Positions 59,125 through 64,000 of a stretch of 64,000 nt of DNA are shown here, piece after piece. The position numbers and the translations under genes are program-made. Below the pieces are notes generated by a model. It had not been told where the DNA came from. It worked only from the letters and a program-made list of their open reading frames with translations, and did no database searches. Source of the DNA: Comamonas sp. B21-038 (GTDB lineage Bacteria; Pseudomonadota; Gammaproteobacteria; Burkholderiales; Burkholderiaceae_C); assembly GCF_022387135.1 (NCBI RefSeq), contig NZ_CP092462.1, forward strand, positions 4,774,001 through 4,838,000, in the 5' to 3' direction. Within the stretch, counting starts at the first letter, position 1; every line of letters starts with the position of its first letter.

Positions 59125-59523
59125 TCAGGCGGCGGTGGCTAGCGCAAACCCTTCGTCCAGCCAACCGGTGATGCCGCCCGCCATGAGCTTGACGGGCCGG
59201 CCCAGCTGCGCCAGACGCAAGGCGCCCCGGGCCGCCCCATTGCAGTGGGGGCCGGCACAGTAGGTGACGAACAGGGTACCGGCGGGCCAGGCGGCCAGCT
59301 TGCTCTCGATGATCTTGCCGTGCGGCAGATGCAGGGCGCCGGGGACATGGCCCCGTGCATACAGTTCGGCACTGCGCACATCCAGCAGCACGAAATCGGG
59401 GCCCCCCTGCTGCAGGGCAGCGTGCACATCCCAGCAGTCGGTCTCGAACGTGAAAGAACGGGAGAAATGCGCCACGGCATCGGCACTGGCGGCGGCGGGA
59501 ATCTGGCTGACATAGCTGCTCAT
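59125..59523 (-). CDS. Rhodanese-like sulfurtransferase
   Basis: 132 residues from ATG 59523. Single rhodanese domain: DFVLLDVRSAELYARGHVPG, ALHLPHGKIIESKLAAWPAG, and active-site loop TYCAGPHCNGAARGALRLA. The Cys after VTY is the likely catalytic one, with a second Cys five residues later. Ends MAGGITGWLDEGFAL. Divergent from the ftrA-like regulator, a pairing common in proteobacteria, so likely its target. Confidence 0.93.
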   Translation of the reverse strand: MSSYVSQIPAAASADAVAHFSRSFTFETDCWDVHAALQQGGPDFVLLDVRSAELYARGHVPGALHLPHGKIIESKLAAWPAGTLFVTYCAGPHCNGAARGALRLAQLGRPVKLMAGGITGWLDEGFALATAA

Positions 59524-59578
59524 GAAGAACTCCTGGTAGACATGGCAGCGATTTTGCGGACCGGCGCCCCTGTCTACA

Positions 59579-59617
59579 ATTGGCGCAAAAGACATAAATG
59601 GAAGGATTTGCGCCAAT
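59579..59617. promoter_or_regulatory. 11-bp inverted repeat between rhodanese and ftrA
   Basis: ATTGGCGCAAA (59579-59589) and TTTGCGCCAAT (59607-59617), perfect arms, 17-bp spacer. Centre-to-centre distance is 28 bp. The right arm includes the first two bases of the ftrA ATG at 59616. Likely FtrA operator; an mRNA hairpin burying the ftrA start is the alternative. Confidence 0.75.
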
Positions 59618-60581
59618 GTCTGCATCCTTGCGCGGGCCGCTGGTGGTAGCGCCTGTCTACCACGGTCTATGTACCTTCGAGTTCTCCATCGTGGCCGAGG
59701 TGTTTGGCCTGGAGCGCCCCGAGCTGGGCGCGGGCTGGTACCGCTTTGCAAGCGTGGCGGTGGAGCCCGGCCCGCTGCGGGCACAAGGCGGCCTGTCCGT
59801 CCAGGCCGGTGCCGACCTGGCGCTGATGGAGCAGGCGGACCTGATCGTGGTGCCGGGCTGGAGAGGCATCGACGAGCCGGTGCCCCTGGCATTGCAGCAA
59901 GCGCTGAGGCGTGCCTGGCAGCGCGGCGCCACCTTGGCCTCGATATGCTCCGGGGCTTTTGTGCTGGCTGCCACCGGGCTGCTGGATGGGCGCCGTGCAG
60001 CCACCCACTGGCGGTATGCGCCCGCGCTGGCGCAGCGTTACCCCTCGATCGCTGTGGATGCCCAGGTGCTGTATGTGGAGGAAGAGCGCTTGTTCACCTC
60101 GGCGGGCAGCGCAGCGGGCATCGACCTGATGCTGCATCTGGTGCGGCGCGATTTTGGCGTGAAGGCAGCCAACAGTGTGGCGCGGCGCCTGGTGGTGGCC
60201 GCGCACCGCAGCGGTGGCCAGGCGCAGTTCATCGAGCAGCCGCTGGTGAAGGATGCATCGGGCAAGCTGGCGCAGTTGCTGGACCAGGTGCGCGCGGATC
60301 TGCGGCGGGACTGGACGGTGGCTGCGATGGCCGAGGTCTTGGCCATGAGCCGGCGCACCTTCCTGCGCCGTTTCACGGCCGGCACCGGCATGGCGCCGAG
60401 CGCCTGGTTGGCGCAGGCGCGGATCGAGGAAGTGCGGCGCTTGCTGGAGAGCAGCAGCCTGCGCGTGGAGCAGATTGCAGACCAGGCAGGCTACCGCAGC
60501 GTGCAGGTGCTGCGTGACCAGTTCAGGCGCAGCATGGGCGTGTCGCCAACCGCTTACCGCGCATCGTTCACGGCGCCCTAG
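59616..60581 (+). CDS. ftrA: FtrA-like AraC/GlxA transcriptional regulator
   Basis: 321 residues from ATG 59616 (in-frame ATG at 59598 is an alternative; GGAAGGA lies between them). N-terminal DJ-1/PfpI-like domain (about 8-190; ADLIVVPGWRG, LASICSGAFVLAATGLLDGR) and C-terminal AraC helix-turn-helix pair (WTVAAMAEVLAMSRRTFLRR; VEQIADQAGYRSVQVLRDQF). The Cys in SICSG sits where DJ-1 proteins have the nucleophile. Divergent from rhodanese, which it probably activates. Ends in the same CTAG as the convergent CoA-transferase gene. Confidence 0.92.
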   Translation: MSASLRGPLVVAPVYHGLCTFEFSIVAEVFGLERPELGAGWYRFASVAVEPGPLRAQGGLSVQAGADLALMEQADLIVVPGWRGIDEPVPLALQQALRRAWQRGATLASICSGAFVLAATGLLDGRRAATHWRYAPALAQRYPSIAVDAQVLYVEEERLFTSAGSAAGIDLMLHLVRRDFGVKAANSVARRLVVAAHRSGGQAQFIEQPLVKDASGKLAQLLDQVRADLRRDWTVAAMAEVLAMSRRTFLRRFTAGTGMAPSAWLAQARIEEVRRLLESSSLRVEQIADQAGYRSVQVLRDQFRRSMGVSPTAYRASFTAP

Positions 60582-61804
60582 CGCCCGTGCAACTGCACCG
60601 CCTGGCTGGCGGCCAGCGCAGCGATATCGTCGCTGCTGTAGCCCAGCTCCTGCAGCACCTCGGCGGTGTGTTCGCCATACTGCGGTGCGCCGCGCCGGGT
60701 CACGCCATTGCCGTGCGAGAACTTGATCGGCAGGCCCAGCGCCTGGACCGGGCCGGCCACCGGGTGGTCGACCTCGATCACCATGTCGCGCGCCAGCGTT
60801 TGCGGGTCTTCCAGCATGTCCTTGATCTTGCGCACCGGACCGGCAGGCACACCGGCCTGCTCGAACTTCTCGACCCAGTAGTCGGTCGTGTTGCTGCGCA
60901 TGGCCTCCGAAATGATGGCGATCAGCAGATCGCGGTTGGCCATGCGTTCGCGGTTGCTGGCAAATCGCTCGTCTTCGAGCAGGTGCTCCAGCTGCAGCAC
61001 GCGGGTCATGCCGACCCAGGTGGCCTGGCTCACCGCGCCGATGTTGATCCAGCCGTCCTGCGTCGGTATCGCCTGGTAGGGCGCGGCCACCGGGTGGGCC
61101 GAGCCCATGGGGCCAGCGGACTCGCCGGTGGCAAAGGCCATCGCCACCTGCCAGTAGGTGTGGACCAGCGAGGCCTCATACAGCGAGGTGTCGACATACT
61201 GGCCTTCGCCGGTGCGCAGCCGCTCGATGTAGGCGGCCAGCACGCCGGTCGAGGCCAGGATGCCGGCGGTCACATCACCGATCGGCACGCCGACCTTGAC
61301 GGGCGGGCGGCCCGGGCCTTCGCCGGTCAGGCTCATGATGCCGGACATGCCCTGCGCAATCAGGTCGTAGCCGGCGCGCTTGGCATAGGGCCCGTTGAGG
61401 CCAAAGCCGGTGATCTTGCAGTAGATCAGCGCGGGGTTGCTGGCACGCAGCACGTCATAGCCCAGCCCGAGTTTTTCCATCGTGCCGGGGCGGAAGTTCT
61501 CGATCACCACATCGGCCTTGTCGATGAGGCGGCGCACCACCTGCAGGCCGTCGGGGTGCTTGAGATCGACGGCGATACCGCGCTTGTTGCGGTTGACGAT
61601 CATGAAGGTGGCGGACTCGCCCTGGATCTCCGGCGGGATCGCGCGGCGCGTGTCGTCGCCGCCGGGCAGGCGCTCGACCTTGACCACCTCGGCGCCCATG
61701 TCGGCCAGCAGCAAGCCGCCGACGGGACCTGCCATGACATTGGTTAACTCAACAACGACGAGGCCCGACAGCGGGCCTGTGCGCGGGGAAGGGGATGGCT
61801 GCAT
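60578..61804 (-). CDS. Class III CoA-transferase (CaiB/BaiF family)
   Basis: 408 residues. Family features: LVVVELTNVMAGPVGGLLLA, ADMGAEVVKVERLPGGDDTR, VIENFRPGTMEKLGLGYDVL, and the catalytic Asp in GQYVDTSLYEAS. It moves CoA between acyl groups; substrate unknown. It follows the enoyl-CoA hydratase gene by 8 bp, so the pair likely acts on one carboxylic acid. The stop is shared (CTAG 60578-60581) with convergent ftrA. Confidence 0.94.
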   Translation of the reverse strand: MQPSPSPRTGPLSGLVVVELTNVMAGPVGGLLLADMGAEVVKVERLPGGDDTRRAIPPEIQGESATFMIVNRNKRGIAVDLKHPDGLQVVRRLIDKADVVIENFRPGTMEKLGLGYDVLRASNPALIYCKITGFGLNGPYAKRAGYDLIAQGMSGIMSLTGEGPGRPPVKVGVPIGDVTAGILASTGVLAAYIERLRTGEGQYVDTSLYEASLVHTYWQVAMAFATGESAGPMGSAHPVAAPYQAIPTQDGWINIGAVSQATWVGMTRVLQLEHLLEDERFASNRERMANRDLLIAIISEAMRSNTTDYWVEKFEQAGVPAGPVRKIKDMLEDPQTLARDMVIEVDHPVAGPVQALGLPIKFSHGNGVTRRGAPQYGEHTAEVLQELGYSSDDIAALAASQAVQLHGR

Positions 61805-61812
61805 GAACGCTC

Positions 61813-62592
61813 TTACTTTCCTGTGAATACCGGCTTGCGCTTGTCCAAAAAGGCGCGGTAGCCTTCGATGAAGTCCTGCGTGTCAAAGCAGGCGTAGCCC
61901 TCTTGCTGGTCGGCATCCGTCAACGGCGTACCGCTTTGCAGCCGGGCGATGAATTTCTTGTGCCAGCGCGCCGACAGCGGCGCCAGGCCGCTGATGCGCG
62001 CAATGGTCTGGGCCAGCTCCTCGTCCCAGTCGGCCAGCGGCACCACGCGGGTGACCAGGCCTTTGGCACAGGCCTCCTGCGCATCGAGCAGGCGGCCTTC
62101 GAGCAGCAGCTCCAGCGCCACCTGCGGGCCCGCGACATGCACCAGCGCTTCGAGTTCCGGGTAGGCCAGCACACCGCCGAGGCGGCCAATGGGGATGCCA
62201 AAGCGGGCATCGTCACTGGCCAGGCGCAGATCGCAGCAGGCCGCCAGCTCCAGGCCACCGCCAACGCAGGCGCCACGGATGGCGGCCAGCGTGGGGATGG
62301 GGCAGTGGCGCAGCAGGGCCATGGCCCGGTGTGCCTGCTCGGCAAACGCCATGCCTTTTTCCTTGGACGAGCGCAGCGATTCGAACTCATCGATATCGGC
62401 GCCGCTGCCAAAGGCCTGGGTGCCTGCGCCGCGCAGCACGATGCAGCGCAGATCGCTGTCCTGCACCAGCACATCGAGCTGCTCGGCCAGGCTGATCCAC
62501 ATCTGGTGGCTGATCGCGTTGCGTTTGGCCACGTTGTCGATCAACAAGATGGCGACATGGCCTTCTCGGCTAAGGGTGATCTGTCCACTCAT
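61813..62592 (-). CDS. Enoyl-CoA hydratase/isomerase
   Basis: 259 residues. Crotonase fold: GAGTQAFGSGADIDEF, AAIRGACVGGGLELAACCDL, and FGIPIGRLGGVLAYPELEAL. The oxyanion-hole glycines and a position-1 Glu (GLEL) are present; the second typical Glu is not obvious (RLGGVLAY), so isomerase, hydratase or another crotonase activity cannot be told apart. First gene of the two-gene operon with the CoA-transferase. Confidence 0.92.
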   Translation of the reverse strand: MSGQITLSREGHVAILLIDNVAKRNAISHQMWISLAEQLDVLVQDSDLRCIVLRGAGTQAFGSGADIDEFESLRSSKEKGMAFAEQAHRAMALLRHCPIPTLAAIRGACVGGGLELAACCDLRLASDDARFGIPIGRLGGVLAYPELEALVHVAGPQVALELLLEGRLLDAQEACAKGLVTRVVPLADWDEELAQTIARISGLAPLSARWHKKFIARLQSGTPLTDADQQEGYACFDTQDFIEGYRAFLDKRKPVFTGK

Positions 62593-62682
62593 GGGCTGGC
62601 TTGGTCAAAGGGTGATGAAAAAGGCGCGCCAGTTTGCGCGCCGCTGGCGTCGAATGGGTGTGGCGGGCCGTGTCAGCCCCTG

Positions 62683-63477
62683 TCAGAACGCGGGGACGAT
62701 GGAGCCCTGGAATTCCTTGTCGATGAACTGGCGCACCTCGTCCGAATGGTAAGCCTTGACCAGGCGTGCCACCCAGGGCTTGTCCTTGTCGTCCTGGCGC
62801 ACGGCAATCAGGTTGGTGTAGGGCGACTTGGCCGACTCGCGCGCAATGGCGTCCTTGGTGGGGTTGAGCTTGGCGGCAATCGCATAGCTGGTGTTGATGA
62901 CGGCGGCATCCAGGTCATTGAGCGCATGCACCAGCTGGGCGGCATCCAACTCGCGCAGGCGCAGCTTCTTGGGGTTGTCGACCACATCCAGCGGCGTGGC
63001 CTTGATGCCGGCCGACGCGCGCAGCTTGATCAGGCCATGCTCTTGCAGCAGCAGCAGCGCGCGGCCGCCATTGGTGGGGTCATTGGGCAGACCGATCTGC
63101 GCGCCCTGCGGCAGGTCGCCCAGCGATTTCACCTTCTTGGAGTACAGCGCAATCGGCAGCACCACGGTGTTGGCGGCAGGCACCAGCTTGTAGCCGCGGT
63201 CCTTGACCTGCTGCTCCAGATAGGGGTGGTGCTGGTAGGCATTGGCATCCAGATCACCGGCCACCAGGGCGGCATTGGGCTGGATGAAATCGCTGAACTC
63301 GATCACCTGGACCGTGAGGCCCTCTTTGGCGGCTGCTTGTTTCACCGCTTCGGCAATCTGCGCATGCGGGCCGGCCGTCACGCCCAGCTTGATGGGCTTG
63401 TCCTGCGCGAAGGCGGGGGCGGCAAAGGCGGCAGAAACCGCCAGCAGGGCGGCGAGGGTGAAATGGCGCTTGAGCAT
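62683..63477 (-). CDS. MetQ/NlpA-family substrate-binding protein
   Basis: 264 residues from ATG 63477 (a longer frame reaches 63510). Cleavable signal peptide (LAALLAVSAAFAAPAFAQ) with no lipobox, unusual for MetQ. Mature part: PIKLGVTAGPHAQIAEAVKQ, IEFSDFIQPNAALVAGDLDA, NAYQHHPYLEQQVKDRGYKL, IGLPNDPTNGGRALLLLQEH. Probable periplasmic receptor for methionine or a related ligand. No MetN/MetI genes beside it; it may serve a transporter elsewhere. 90 bp upstream of the enoyl-CoA hydratase gene in the same direction. Confidence 0.92.
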   Translation of the reverse strand: MLKRHFTLAALLAVSAAFAAPAFAQDKPIKLGVTAGPHAQIAEAVKQAAAKEGLTVQVIEFSDFIQPNAALVAGDLDANAYQHHPYLEQQVKDRGYKLVPAANTVVLPIALYSKKVKSLGDLPQGAQIGLPNDPTNGGRALLLLQEHGLIKLRASAGIKATPLDVVDNPKKLRLRELDAAQLVHALNDLDAAVINTSYAIAAKLNPTKDAIARESAKSPYTNLIAVRQDDKDKPWVARLVKAYHSDEVRQFIDKEFQGSIVPAF

Positions 63478-63586
63478 GGAAGGCAGTCGGGAACAAGTAG
63501 ACGGGCCCACATGCTACGTTCGATCGCTCAGATTAAAAAATAATATTATCGAATAACCAAAGACGCCATTCGCTATATGGAGCGGC

Positions 63587-64000
63587 TCAGTCGGCTGTCG
63601 GATCCGCAGCTTCTGGAGCCTGGTCGCCGCCCGATGCCAGGTGCTGGCCGGTCTGCATCCAGGCCTGGGCGGCTTCGGCATCGCCCGCGAAGTGGTGGCA
63701 GCTGGCAGCGGCCATCGCGATGCGGGCATTGCGCGGGTCCAGGTCAAAGGCCAGCTCATTCTGGGCGGCTGCGTTTTGCCACATCACCGTGGCATTGGGC
63801 GAGCCTTCCTTCTGCAGCGCATGGGCCTCGGCCATCCAGGCCTGGGCCAGGCGCATGGCGGCCTCGGGCTGGTTGCGGTCGGCCTGGTGGGCGCGGTAAA
63901 AGGCCTGGCCCGCCTGCTGCCACAGCGCGCGGGCGGCAGCGAAATCGGTGGTGGCAATCTTTTGCGCATCGGCAACGAATTGCTGGCCGGTGGCGAGGTG
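63587..64000 (-). CDS. TPR/SEL1-like helical protein, 5' end outside window
   Basis: 138 residues open at the right edge. Repeating helix pairs rich in Ala, Trp and Gln (FAAARALWQQAGQAFYRAHQ; QAWMAEAHALQKEG; NAAAQNELAFDLDPRNARIA; FAGDAEAAQAWMQTGQHLAS), the spacing of TPR repeats. Ends with a Gly/Ala/Asp tail. No family can be named from this part. No stop or start is visible upstream, so total length is unknown. Confidence 0.7.
   Translation of the reverse strand, partial: HLATGQQFVADAQKIATTDFAAARALWQQAGQAFYRAHQADRNQPEAAMRLAQAWMAEAHALQKEGSPNATVMWQNAAAQNELAFDLDPRNARIAMAAASCHHFAGDAEAAQAWMQTGQHLASGGDQAPEAADPTAD

Overview
The window is chromosomal DNA from a high-GC betaproteobacterium. The proteins read as Comamonadaceae (Comamonas/Delftia/Acidovorax group). 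Grounds for this are the tRNA-Tyr/Gly/Thr-tuf-tRNA-Trp-secE-nusG-rplKAJL-rpoBC order, the style of the NtrY-like kinase, PilT/PilU and IPTL-CTERM proteins, and strong GC3 bias. The genus call is inference. There are no phage genes, insertion sequences, integrases or CRISPR arrays.

Layout. 1-2.9 kb: a TPM-domain protein running off the left edge, LemA, a conserved protein of unknown function, and a membrane-anchored two-haem cytochrome c. 3.0-10 kb: a complete RND efflux operon (adaptor, pump, outer-membrane channel), divergent from its TetR/AcrR-type repressor, with an AcrR-like operator between them and a 13-bp-stem terminator after the channel gene. 10-24.6 kb: the translation/transcription core, with six tRNAs, EF-Tu, SecE, NusG, L11, L1, L10, L7/L12, RpoB and RpoC, ending in a double terminator. 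24.8-30.2 kb: RsmB, a DUF4390-type protein, an NtrY-like sensor kinase, an NtrX-like regulator without an AAA+ domain, and two identical tRNA-Phe genes.

30.2-36.1 kb is the most accessory-looking part. It holds a Nudix hydrolase, two XRE repressors that each have a palindrome at the start codon, a small membrane protein, a pair of paralogues built from RNA-polymerase alpha-CTD-like helix-hairpin-helix repeats, and a large secreted IPTL-CTERM protein. 36.1-48.3 kb is housekeeping: PanC, an Hsp70-like ATPase with a possible small RNA or attenuated leader, RsmI/YraN/DiaA-like/BON lipoprotein, a beta-hydroxyacid dehydrogenase, PilU and PilT flanking a cyclic-nucleotide-binding protein, a YggS PLP protein, an aminotransferase and an FKBP isomerase.

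48.3-53.1 kb: NorR divergent from flavohaemoglobin Hmp behind a near-consensus sigma-54 promoter, a nitric-oxide detoxification module, then DUF3297 and DUF445 proteins. 53.1-59.1 kb: an iron-uptake block with two tandem TonB-dependent siderophore receptors, each behind a Fur-box-like site, and a siderophore-binding protein. 59.1-64 kb: a rhodanese divergent from an FtrA-like regulator with an 11-bp inverted repeat between them, a class III CoA-transferase plus enoyl-CoA hydratase pair, a MetQ-family binding protein and a partial TPR-like gene at the right edge.

The best candidates for something undescribed are the paired alpha-CTD-like repeat proteins (32.4-33.3 kb), the promoter-leader-terminator unit before the Hsp70-like gene, and the palindromes at the two XRE genes and the ftrA/rhodanese pair.
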